Below, one piece after another: positions 17,273-25,891 of a stretch of DNA of 42,488 nucleotides. Location of the stretch: the NCBI GenBank assembly GCA_031177865.1, contig JAPSKD010000010.1, forward strand, positions 1-42,488, read 5' to 3'. Under the pieces are notes generated by a model. That model was not told the origin of the DNA and searched no databases. It saw nothing but the letters and a program-made list of their open reading frames with translations. Positions within the stretch are counted from its first letter, which is position 1. Every line of letters starts with the position of its first letter. The DNA is from Bacillus sp. (in: firmicutes) (GTDB lineage Bacteria > Bacillota > Bacilli > Bacillales > Cytobacillaceae). The position numbers were made by a program, and so were the translations under genes.

Positions 17273-18040
17273 TTACACGACTTTTGCTTCAAAGCGCAGC
17301 ACTTCTACGAGCTCAGAGACCTGTTCAGGCAGTTCCCCTTGTAGAATTTTCCCGGCCGTTTTTTGCTGTGGTAAATATTGTTCCAGTACTACTGTCTTCG
17401 AAAGAATCTCTTTACTATTTAAACCTAGATCAGCGGCAGTAAGCCGTTCGATTGGTTTTTTCTTTGCCTTCATGATTCCTGGAAGTGAAGGGTATCGCGG
17501 TTCATTTAAGCCCTGCTGTGCAGTGAGTAGTACAGGCATGCTCGCTTCAATGATTTCGATATCGCCTTCCACATCTTTTTCGACTTTTACCTTGCTGCCA
17601 TCCACTTCCATATTCGTAATGGTAGAAATATGCGCGATCCCCAGCTCTTCCGCTAATCGTGGTCCAACCTGAGCAGCTCCATCATCAACTGCCATATATC
17701 CGCCTAAAATCAAATCATATCGATCTCTTTTCGCAACAGCAGCCAGTACTTTGGAAATCATATATTCATCACCGAAAACAGAATCATCATCTACGATAAC
17801 CGCCTTATCAGCTCCCATTGCCAAAGCCGAACGAAGTGCAGCTTCAGCACGTGACGGGCCTACCGTCACAACCGTTACTTCTCCACCGTGTTTTTCCTTG
17901 ATGGCCACCGCCTCTTCGACAGCGTATTCATCATAAGGATTAATGACGAATTTGACTCCGTTTTCGCTTACTTTTCCATTGGTGAGTACAATTTTCTCTT
18001 CTGTGTCAAATGTTTGCTTAAGCAGCACCAAAATGTTCAT
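17273..18040 (-). CDS. etfB: Electron transfer flavoprotein beta subunit
   Basis: This 255-residue EtfB has normal family length and the signature NEPRYPSLPGIMKAKKKPI at 179-197. It binds AMP and forms the dimer with EtfA. AGGAGG stands just before the ATG. A gap of 156 bases separates it from the MFS gene upstream, and that gap may hold a promoter. Confidence 0.95.
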   Translation of the reverse strand: MNILVLLKQTFDTEEKIVLTNGKVSENGVKFVINPYDEYAVEEAVAIKEKHGGEVTVVTVGPSRAEAALRSALAMGADKAVIVDDDSVFGDEYMISKVLAAVAKRDRYDLILGGYMAVDDGAAQVGPRLAEELGIAHISTITNMEVDGSKVKVEKDVEGDIEIIEASMPVLLTAQQGLNEPRYPSLPGIMKAKKKPIERLTAADLGLNSKEILSKTVVLEQYLPQQKTAGKILQGELPEQVSELVEVLRFEAKVV

Positions 18041-18159
18041 GTGATCCTCCTAAAAGTAAAATTTTCATTTTCATTCCGAAAAATTATTTTTGAATAATCT
18101 GTATATTAAAAATTTAACATAGGAATAAACATATTACTAATATCTATAAAATAGACTTC

Positions 18160-18178
18160 CCATATGATTTAAATATGG
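18160..18178. promoter_or_regulatory. Inverted repeat in the gap before etfB
   Basis: CCATAT (18160-18165) and ATATGG (18173-18178) form a perfect interrupted palindrome with a seven-base spacer, in the 156-base A+T-rich gap between the MFS gene and etfB. It could be an operator for an internal promoter driving the etfB-to-acn part of the island. No convincing -35/-10 pair was fixed. Confidence 0.3.
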
Positions 18179-18196
18179 TATTTAAGGATGATTCAA

Positions 18197-19378
18197 CTAC
18201 AAATGTTGTTTCTGATTCTCAGTCTTATCCACTTGCAAAGGCAAGGGGCGTGTTATATAACCAAAAACCGTAAGAACAAGCCCACTGCCCCAAAAAATCG
18301 CGGAAACCCCAAGCAAGCCGCCTAGTCCTCCAAAGATGACCGGAATGGCAAATTGGGAGACGCGATTAATCATCATCTGAACTCCTAATACTTCTCCATG
18401 ACGTTCGGGTAAGGATCCTTCCAGTAGCGCGGCGGTGCTAAGAGGCTGTGCAAGACCTAAACCAGCTCCTAAAATACCAACCAACACAAAAAGCACTACA
18501 ATCCAAGGGGAAAAAGGAGTGACAAGATAAATGATACCAGTAACGAAAAGAGACCATGTAAGGATTCTCATGCGGCCTAAAGAGCGGACGAGAGACGTTT
18601 GGGTAAACCGAATAACGAGCATGGTCAGACCGCTGAATGAGAGGAGAATCCCTGTCATTGTTGGACTGATGCCCATATTGTCGGCAAGCAAAGGAAAGTA
18701 CACGCTAAACAGCTCTCTATAGGAAAAGATCAATCCTCCAATTAGAATCGCATTCCTTATTTCACGGTTTCGCATGAGGGTCCAAATCGATTCTCTGCTT
18801 TGCAAATGTGCTTGTTGGTTCTGAACCGTTTTTTGCCTATTCTCTTCATTTAAATTCCTCATACCCATCTCGCTGAACAATGCGGTGGCAATGAGTGACA
18901 TATTAAAAAAGATACAAATATGGTACCCGTAGTGATCATATAGAAAGGAACTAATAATGGGGCCAATCATTGCGCCAACTGATCCAAACAGACTGTAGTT
19001 AGCCACCGTCCGATCGATGTCGCCTCCTAAGTTACCAATTCTCTTCTGCAAGGCAAGCATCAGGCAGGTAGAAGCAATACCAACCATAGCAAGCTGGATT
19101 AAAAAAATGAAAAAAGATGGAAATATGACACTTATTAATAATGAAATCAAATACATGACGTTCCCTATGATCACCATAGGACGTGTTCCTTTATGATCAA
19201 TCCATTTGCCAATATGTAAAGCCAATAAGGCCGGGCAGATAGCAGAACTAGCAATAATCATGCTGATTTCTTGAGGGGAAAGCCCCAAAGAGTAGGCGTA
19301 TAAAGAAACAACAGGCTTGATCCCTGTAATTGTTGTGATAAGGATGGTATTCATGAGAATAATAATGTAATAATTCAA
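18197..19378 (-). CDS. Major facilitator superfamily transporter
   Basis: This 393-residue integral membrane protein has about 12 hydrophobic segments and a central loop around residues 195-215 (QKTVQNQQAHLQSRE). An MFS loop motif is seen as GKWIDHKGTRP at residues 57-67. The start appears to be a TTG at 19378, since the reading GGCGGTGA lies just before it. It is probably a 12-TM importer or exporter for a pathway substrate or intermediate. The substrate is unknown. Confidence 0.82.
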   Translation of the reverse strand: MNYYIIILMNTILITTITGIKPVVSLYAYSLGLSPQEISMIIASSAICPALLALHIGKWIDHKGTRPMVIIGNVMYLISLLISVIFPSFFIFLIQLAMVGIASTCLMLALQKRIGNLGGDIDRTVANYSLFGSVGAMIGPIISSFLYDHYGYHICIFFNMSLIATALFSEMGMRNLNEENRQKTVQNQQAHLQSRESIWTLMRNREIRNAILIGGLIFSYRELFSVYFPLLADNMGISPTMTGILLSFSGLTMLVIRFTQTSLVRSLGRMRILTWSLFVTGIIYLVTPFSPWIVVLFVLVGILGAGLGLAQPLSTAALLEGSLPERHGEVLGVQMMINRVSQFAIPVIFGGLGGLLGVSAIFWGSGLVLTVFGYITRPLPLQVDKTENQKQHL

Positions 19379-19425
19379 TTGATTTCACCGCCAAGATAGA
19401 AGTACAAAGCAAAAGGAACGGAAAT

Positions 19426-19458
19426 AAAAAAGGACTCCCCAAATCTGGAGAGCTTTTT
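19426..19458 (-). terminator. Probable terminator between the aldehyde dehydrogenase and the MFS gene
   Basis: An imperfect hairpin (arms AAAAAGGACTCC and GGAGAGCTTTTT) is followed on the minus strand by TTTTTTATTT. It would cause partial termination inside the island. Confidence 0.5.
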
Positions 19459-19464
19459 AAACGA

Positions 19465-20910
19465 TCAATTATCACCTTTTTTATGGAAATTAATCCCATG
19501 GTATTCGATAAATTCATCAAAAACCTCGATGGACTTTTCTCTTCCGATTCCACTTTGCTTGATCCCGCCAAACGGGATGTATTTTGAACCTAAAGGTGTC
19601 TGTCCATGACCATTAATGAAGGTCATACCCGCTTCTATTTGGTTCGCAACGCCTAATGCACGGTCAAAATCCGAAGACCATACGGAAGAACCCAAACCGA
19701 ATTCTGAATTGTTGGCCATATGAATAACCTCTTCTTCCGTATGATATGGAATCAAAGGGAGCACTGGACCAAATTGTTCACAGGTCACAATTTCGGCATT
19801 AGGATCGACATCCCGTACAACTACCGGCTGCAGATAGTATCCATTATCCCAATTTTCAGGTTCCAGCACCTTCCCTAGCTTGACTAAGTTAGCACCACTA
19901 TGTTCAAGTCTTTCAACCAGTTCACTTATCCTATGATATTGAAGTTTGTTGTTAATTGGTCCCATTGTAGCTTCTTCATTCAGTGGATGCCCAATTTTAT
20001 AGGCGTCTGCCAATTCGCAAACCTTTTCATAGAAAGCTTCATACATTTCAGAGGGGACGTACACGCGCTTAATGGCAAAGCAAAATTGCCCCGTCCTTCG
20101 AAATGCCCCTTCCACAATCTTGGGAACCACTTCATTCAGATCAGCGTCATCTAGTACGATGGCTGGATCATTGCCCCCTAATTCAAAGTGAACTCCTTTG
20201 AGAGTATCTGCAGCAGATTTCATAATTACCACAGCAGTATTCCCCCCGCCGGTAAACGAAATTTTACGAACGAGGTGATGAGTAGTTAAAGCATTTCCCA
20301 CCTCACCTCCGCCAAGGACAACATTAATCACTCCTGGAGGGAAGAATCTCGCCATTGTTGTTAATAAAGCGGCTACCCCCATCGATGCAGTTGGAGACGG
20401 CTTAACAACAATGGTATTGCCCGCAAGAAGAATAGGCGTTATTTTTTGTAAGGTCAGTATGATAGGGGCATTCCAAGGAACGATACAAGCAATCACACCC
20501 ATCGGCCTTTTCACAACGCTGACCCAGCCGCTTTCATCCTCTGTTACCCTTTGTTGTAAGGCAGAAGGCGCCATGTCAGCCATATTTTTCAAATCCATCA
20601 AGCCTAACTTGATTTCATCAATGGTTCTGCCAAGCAAAATGCCGTTTTCTTTAGTTGTCACTTGGGCTATAGAATATGCATTTTTCTCAATTTCCGCAGC
20701 AGATGCTAATAGGATTGAAATTCTTTCCTCCAGTGAAGTTTGGCGCCACGAGAGAAAGGCTCGATGTGCAGCATCAACGGCACGTTCGATATGGCTCGCA
20801 TCCCCATTCGCGATATAACCCACGACCTCGTTTAATCTGCCTGGATCCCTCACTTCACTGTATTGCTCTGTTGTTACATCTTCATTGTTGATAAACAGGT
20901 TTACCTTCAT
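19465..20910 (-). CDS. Aldehyde dehydrogenase (NAD(P)+), benzaldehyde/vanillin dehydrogenase-like
   Basis: This 481-residue ALDH starts at the second ATG of ATGCATATG (20910), which has GAGGTG at seven bases. The catalytic set is present: Asn147 (PWNAP), general base Glu243 (FELGGND) and nucleophile Cys277 (GQFCF). The usual cofactor motif FTGSTxxG reads FTGGGNTA, a mild oddity. It oxidises an aldehyde to a carboxylate. Its ALDH subgroup and the gentisate genes downstream suggest an aromatic aldehyde such as 3-hydroxybenzaldehyde, but this is inferred. Confidence 0.88.
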   Translation of the reverse strand: MKVNLFINNEDVTTEQYSEVRDPGRLNEVVGYIANGDASHIERAVDAAHRAFLSWRQTSLEERISILLASAAEIEKNAYSIAQVTTKENGILLGRTIDEIKLGLMDLKNMADMAPSALQQRVTEDESGWVSVVKRPMGVIACIVPWNAPIILTLQKITPILLAGNTIVVKPSPTASMGVAALLTTMARFFPPGVINVVLGGGEVGNALTTHHLVRKISFTGGGNTAVVIMKSAADTLKGVHFELGGNDPAIVLDDADLNEVVPKIVEGAFRRTGQFCFAIKRVYVPSEMYEAFYEKVCELADAYKIGHPLNEEATMGPINNKLQYHRISELVERLEHSGANLVKLGKVLEPENWDNGYYLQPVVVRDVDPNAEIVTCEQFGPVLPLIPYHTEEEVIHMANNSEFGLGSSVWSSDFDRALGVANQIEAGMTFINGHGQTPLGSKYIPFGGIKQSGIGREKSIEVFDEFIEYHGINFHKKGDN

Positions 20911-20950
20911 ATGCATTCACCTCGTTATGTCCATTTCATTCGCTCCTAAA

Positions 20951-22456
20951 TTACATTTCAACATCGTCCGCCAGATTCCCACGCTTATTTTTCACTCCGC
21001 TATAGACGCTAATGGCAAATATAATGAGGGCAACGCCCATGATAACGGCTGAAATTGGCTGTGTAAAAAAGATAAGAAAACCTTCAGTTGAAATAGATAA
21101 GGATTGCAGCATTGAAGTCTCCAATTGGGACCCTAATATAAAAGTTACAATCATCGCGGACATCGGGATATCTAATTTTTTCAAGATATAACCAATAACC
21201 CCAAAAATCAGCATCATCGAAACATCCCAAAGGCTGCCATTTAGACTGTAGGTTCCAACTAAAATAACCATCAGGATAATCGGAAACAATAACTTATACG
21301 GTATCATCGCAATTTTGGCCCACATACCGACTAAAGGCATGTTCATGATCAGCAATAAAACATTTCCAATAAACATACTGGCAATCAGGCCCCATACAAA
21401 GTCCGGATTTTTCGTAAACAGGGCTGGTCCTGGCGTTAATCCATGCATAACAAACGCCCCTAAAATAACCGCCATGGTTGGCGAGCTTGGCAGTCCTAAG
21501 GAAAATAAGGGAATTAAAGCCGCACCGCTGTGGGCATTATTCGCCGTCTCAGGTCCTGCTACCCCCTCGATCGCTCCTTTTCCAAAGCGGGACGGATCCT
21601 TTGCAACCTTTTTTTCTAAAATGTAGGAAAAGGTTGATGCGATAATAGAGTTTGCACCTGGGATGACTCCAAGAAGCATTCCGATACCCGTTCCCCTTCC
21701 GACGGATTTAAGAGTTGGTCCCCATTCTTCCCGCTTAGGAAGAAGACCTGTGACCTTTTCTGGTTTGGAAACTTTTGTTGGGTTTTCCGCATTCAGCAAA
21801 ATCTCTGAAATTCCAAACAGACCCATGGCCATGACCGCAAAATCAATTCCATCCATCAACTCTATGGAGTTAAATGTGAAACGGAATTCTCCAGTGACCA
21901 TGTCTTGTCCTACCATCGCAAGCAATAAACCAAGGAATGCAGCAATTAATCCCCTGACCAAAGACTTTCCCATCAATGCCACAATCATCAGCATGCCAAG
22001 CAGCATAATGGCAAAGAACTCCGGAGGACCAAATTTCAACGCAATTTTAGACAAAGCAGGACCTACAAACGTAAGCGCCGTTACAGCAACAATCCCACCG
22101 ATAAACGAGCCAATTGCAGCCACCCCAAGTGCTGCTCCCGAACGCCCCTGCTTCGTCATCTCGTAACCGTCAATACATGTAATGACCGATGCAGCCTCAC
22201 CTGGCACGTTCACTAATACAGAAGTAATCGTTCCTCCATACATTGATCCATAAAAGATTCCGGAAAGCATAATAATAGCAGTGACTGGCTCCATCCCGAA
22301 AGTAATCGGAATAAGCAAAGCAGTTCCAGATACTGGACCAAGTCCAGGGAGAACGCCGATGAACATCCCAAGCATTACACCAATAAGGCAGTAGAGAAGA
22401 TTTGACCAGCTCAAAGCCGTTTCAAATCCATGCAAAAGCAATAACAATGAATCCAT
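20951..22456 (-). CDS. tctA: Tripartite tricarboxylate transporter large permease, TctA family
   Basis: This 501-residue polytopic protein carries typical TctA motifs: GVLPGLGPVSGTALLIP near residues 38-54 and the second repeat GVIPGANSIIAS near 260-271. It forms the main channel of a TTT system that takes up di- and tricarboxylates or aromatic acids with a periplasmic or lipoprotein binder. It is 12 bases after tctB. Confidence 0.92.
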   Translation of the reverse strand: MDSLLLLLHGFETALSWSNLLYCLIGVMLGMFIGVLPGLGPVSGTALLIPITFGMEPVTAIIMLSGIFYGSMYGGTITSVLVNVPGEAASVITCIDGYEMTKQGRSGAALGVAAIGSFIGGIVAVTALTFVGPALSKIALKFGPPEFFAIMLLGMLMIVALMGKSLVRGLIAAFLGLLLAMVGQDMVTGEFRFTFNSIELMDGIDFAVMAMGLFGISEILLNAENPTKVSKPEKVTGLLPKREEWGPTLKSVGRGTGIGMLLGVIPGANSIIASTFSYILEKKVAKDPSRFGKGAIEGVAGPETANNAHSGAALIPLFSLGLPSSPTMAVILGAFVMHGLTPGPALFTKNPDFVWGLIASMFIGNVLLLIMNMPLVGMWAKIAMIPYKLLFPIILMVILVGTYSLNGSLWDVSMMLIFGVIGYILKKLDIPMSAMIVTFILGSQLETSMLQSLSISTEGFLIFFTQPISAVIMGVALIIFAISVYSGVKNKRGNLADDVEM

Positions 22457-22468
22457 TTAACTGCCCCC

Positions 22469-22921
22469 CTAAAATAGTATCCCGCCTAAAGGTAAGTACA
22501 CCTTTAAAACTGTATTAAACATCCAGTAAATGAATACGGTTATTCCGACAGACATCGATAAGGTGGTGTACCATTTATACTCTTTGTAGAACAAAATGGC
22601 CAAAAAGATAACACCCGCAACTACGAATCCGAATAAAGAAAAGAGAATTACGAAAAGGACCAAACTGATAATGATAAACAAAATATGTTTTAAAGAACGT
22701 CCCGTTGGCCACGATTCACTGCTTACATTTTTCCCTTTTACGCTTTCATAGATATACCAAAACGAGAGGGCCATCAGGATACCACTCAACCAAGTAGGAA
22801 AGAAGCCCGGTCCCGGTCCAAGAGCACTAGAATAGGAATACTGCAAGGACAGTACAAACAAGAAAAGAGCTAGAAGGAAAATGACTGCACCAGCCCAAAT
22901 TCCTGACCTGTAATTACTCAT
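22469..22921 (-). CDS. tctB: Tripartite tricarboxylate transporter small permease, TctB family
   Basis: This 150-residue protein has four hydrophobic segments, the length and topology of TctB. An early FLFVLSLQYSYSSALGPGPGFFP segment region contains the family's GPGFFP motif. It sits between tctC and tctA in the usual operon order. Confidence 0.88.
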   Translation of the reverse strand: MSNYRSGIWAGAVIFLLALFLFVLSLQYSYSSALGPGPGFFPTWLSGILMALSFWYIYESVKGKNVSSESWPTGRSLKHILFIIISLVLFVILFSLFGFVVAGVIFLAILFYKEYKWYTTLSMSVGITVFIYWMFNTVLKVYLPLGGILF

Positions 22922-23010
22922 GATAGAAATTCATCCCCTTCCACAAACAAATCGAAAATGGAGGGCATTCAGGGTCAACCCGAATACCCAATTATATTCA
23001 AAACCCAGTT

Positions 23011-24030
23011 TTATTTAATTAGCCCTAGTTCCTTCAACATTTTTCCAAATCTAACATTCTCTGCATCAACCTCTTTTTGGACAACCTCAGGATTGCCATA
23101 TTGAGTCTGTAGAGAGGCTTTCTTGAATTCTGCTAACACTTCAGGATCTTCCATGGTTTTCTTAAGCGCTTCTTCTAGCATCTTAACAATTTCTTCTGGC
23201 ACACCCTTCGGTGCAAAAAGCGAGGTATTGCTGTCAATCGCAATATCGAAGCCTTTATCTTTCAAAAGCGGGATATCCGGAAAATAAGGAACAGGTACAC
23301 TTGCGACATTAAATAATCCGCGGAGCTCACCAGATTCAATCAGCGCCTTGGCATCACTCGGCTGTACCATAGCCCCCTGAACATGCCCGCCTAAAACACC
23401 TGTAATCGCTGGAGGCGTGCCTTCAAATGATACCGCCTTTGCTTCAAAGCCCGCCTGCTTTTCTAGTTCCGCCACCGGTATATGCGCTCCTGATCCAATC
23501 CCGCCAGCTACACCATATGAGAATTTACCAGGGTTTTTCTTCACATAATCAAGCCATTCTTCAAATGTTTCCCAAGGAGCGTCTGCTTTCACAATCATGA
23601 TTTGCTGGTTACCGAATACTTTTGCGATAGGTTGAAAACTGTCAGGGGAGTATTTCACATTCCCATACAAAGGCTGCATGGAAATAGCACGGTGTGTAGA
23701 CATTGCAAGGGTGTATCCATCAGGCTTGGAGTTAAATAAATCCGTGATTGCAATTGAGCCGCTGCCGCCTGGTTTATTCACAATTACTAACTTGGCACCG
23801 GGCAAATACTTAGGAAGGTATTTTTCTATGATTCTCGCACCAATGTCAGTAGAGCCGCCCGCAGCAAATGGTACGAGAACTTCAATCGGTCTTGTTGGAT
23901 ACTCAATTTTTGTCTGTTTTTCATTTTTTGCTGCCGTAGTTGCATCCGAACCCGTTGATTGTGAAGATTGAGCACAACCTGCCAGTACAAGAAGTAAAGC
24001 TGTCAAACAGAGCATAATGAACTTTTTCAT
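23011..24030 (-). CDS. tctC: Tripartite tricarboxylate transporter substrate-binding lipoprotein, TctC (Bug) family
   Basis: This 339-residue protein begins with a lipoprotein signal ending in the lipobox LAGC, so Cys19 would be lipidated and the binder tethered outside the membrane. The Bug-family motif PFAAGGSTDIGAR follows near residues 54-66. It captures the imported acid for TctAB. AGGGGGG precedes the ATG. Bug proteins bind a wide range of carboxylates, so the ligand stays open. Confidence 0.92.
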   Translation of the reverse strand: MKKFIMLCLTALLLVLAGCAQSSQSTGSDATTAAKNEKQTKIEYPTRPIEVLVPFAAGGSTDIGARIIEKYLPKYLPGAKLVIVNKPGGSGSIAITDLFNSKPDGYTLAMSTHRAISMQPLYGNVKYSPDSFQPIAKVFGNQQIMIVKADAPWETFEEWLDYVKKNPGKFSYGVAGGIGSGAHIPVAELEKQAGFEAKAVSFEGTPPAITGVLGGHVQGAMVQPSDAKALIESGELRGLFNVASVPVPYFPDIPLLKDKGFDIAIDSNTSLFAPKGVPEEIVKMLEEALKKTMEDPEVLAEFKKASLQTQYGNPEVVQKEVDAENVRFGKMLKELGLIK

Positions 24031-24130
24031 TTTCTAAATTCCCCCTAATTTTAAATTTAACAGCTTTAATCAAAACTTATTTAACCGTCCATCACCTCCC
24101 AACGAAATCATAATTTCAGAAAAACTTAGA

Positions 24131-25867
24131 TTAATAATCTTTCTGATTCGAAACTTTGGCCAGGCGGACATCCACAACAGCTGATTTTCCGTTTTTCACT
24201 TCATTCATGGCCTGCTGTAATACTTCAGGTAACTCCCTTGGATCTGTCACCATCCTGGCGTATGCTCCCCCTGCCGCTTCAGCAATTTTTGCTAGATCGG
24301 CCGATTGATCAAAATTCACCCAGTAACGGTCCGTTTGTTTGGCTATGCCGTCTGGATATCGCTTTAATAGATTCTGCTTCGTTGCATTCCAGCCTTCATT
24401 GTTGTAAATGACTGTTAAAAATGGCGCTTGATATCTGCGCGACATCCAGTGAACCGAGGCCGGAACGCTGAATAAGTATGAACCGTCACCGGTTAAATTG
24501 ACTATCGTTTTCGTTGGATCAGCGAGCTTGATTCCAATAGCTGCGCCACCGTTCCATCCTAAGGATGTACCTCCGCTGCTAAAATAGGTGCCTGTCTTTG
24601 AGCGCGGCAAATGTTTGGCTACCGTCATGGTATTCGTAATCGTCTCATCTAATATGATGGTCTCAGCGTCCACCACATTACGCAAACAAGCCGTAAGCCA
24701 TTCTGGCGAAATCGTGTTTCCTTCCCCCTGTTCTTTCTGCTTCCAAGATTCACGCTGCTCTTCGTGGTATTTCGCTAAACGGAGGTAACGTTCTTGTACT
24801 TGCTCCTGATTAATATCTGTCTGGGCTAGATCTTCATTTAATTGAATCAAGGAGGCATAGGCATCCGCACGATAATTCTTTACCGCGGGAATGTGCCATA
24901 ATGGAATGTCTTCCTTGATTGGATCTAAATCAATATAGTAGACTTTGCATTCGTCCTTTGGCCGAACTTGTGTAGCGACCCAAGGAACATCCGTATCAAT
25001 GGCGATAATGACATCTGCTTCGGAAATAAATGGATTTGGATCGTACCCCAGATGCAGAGCGTGGTCCCTCGGGAAATTAACGAAAGTAGGAATCTGCTCC
25101 ACAACAGGTATAGCCATCTTTTCGCAAAATTCAATTAATTTTGGGACCGCTTTCGTATTTCTACCTAGATAAGAAGTAATCAACAATGGATTTTGGGCTT
25201 CTAATAAAGCGCTTACGATTTCATCAAGACCCCATTTGGGTAAGGAGGACTGTTCAATTAACGCCCATTCCCCCCAAGAGTCAGGCAGTTTCTCCACATT
25301 TTCCTCTAGAACTTCTCTTGCTCCGGTCAAATATACCGGTCCAGCTGGGTCACTTTGAGCCATCTGCATCGCCCGGTAAATGAGCTGTTTAACGTTTTTT
25401 CCCGTTCTGATATCTGATTCCCATTTGACATAGGACCTAAGGATTCCACGCTGATCGTATACATTTTGCAGATAATTCACATAGGAATTGCGGCTGCCCG
25501 GAAGCTCTCCATCCATGGTAATCGGTGTTTCTCCAGCGAAAATGAACACCGGAACGCGAGCTCGAAATGCATTATGAACAGCACCTCCCAGATTTTGAGT
25601 CCCCACATCCGTATGAATAATCACGCCCTGTGCCTGGCCTGTCAGCATCGCATACCCTTGAGCTGCGGATAAAGCGGTACTCTCATGCGGACAAATGATG
25701 GCCTTGGGAAGTTCCTTCCCTTCCTCCTTGGCTTTTGCCAAGGCCTCAATCATCGAAGGATGATCGCTGCCTAGATTGCAAAACAGGTAGGAAATGCCGA
25801 CTTCCTGCAATGCTTCCATCAAAGCATCAGCTGTCGTGTACCTTTCGAACTTGTCTGTGTTGTTCAT
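24131..25867 (-). CDS. Thiamine diphosphate-dependent enzyme (acetolactate synthase/benzoylformate decarboxylase-like)
   Basis: This 578-residue protein has the three-domain ThDP decarboxylase/synthase layout: a Pyr domain with the activating Glu62 (CPHES), a central domain, and a PP domain with GDGS at 460-463 and NN at 489-490 (the ThDP-Mg motif GDG...NN). No clear FAD or acetolactate-synthase hallmark was found. Family members decarboxylate 2-oxo acids or perform carboligation. Two genes upstream of the aldehyde dehydrogenase (after the Tct genes), it could turn a 2-oxo acid into the aldehyde that enzyme oxidises. The substrate is an inference. Confidence 0.85.
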   Translation of the reverse strand: MNNTDKFERYTTADALMEALQEVGISYLFCNLGSDHPSMIEALAKAKEEGKELPKAIICPHESTALSAAQGYAMLTGQAQGVIIHTDVGTQNLGGAVHNAFRARVPVFIFAGETPITMDGELPGSRNSYVNYLQNVYDQRGILRSYVKWESDIRTGKNVKQLIYRAMQMAQSDPAGPVYLTGAREVLEENVEKLPDSWGEWALIEQSSLPKWGLDEIVSALLEAQNPLLITSYLGRNTKAVPKLIEFCEKMAIPVVEQIPTFVNFPRDHALHLGYDPNPFISEADVIIAIDTDVPWVATQVRPKDECKVYYIDLDPIKEDIPLWHIPAVKNYRADAYASLIQLNEDLAQTDINQEQVQERYLRLAKYHEEQRESWKQKEQGEGNTISPEWLTACLRNVVDAETIILDETITNTMTVAKHLPRSKTGTYFSSGGTSLGWNGGAAIGIKLADPTKTIVNLTGDGSYLFSVPASVHWMSRRYQAPFLTVIYNNEGWNATKQNLLKRYPDGIAKQTDRYWVNFDQSADLAKIAEAAGGAYARMVTDPRELPEVLQQAMNEVKNGKSAVVDVRLAKVSNQKDY

Positions 25868-25891
25868 GAATTCATCTCCTATATTTTCCTT

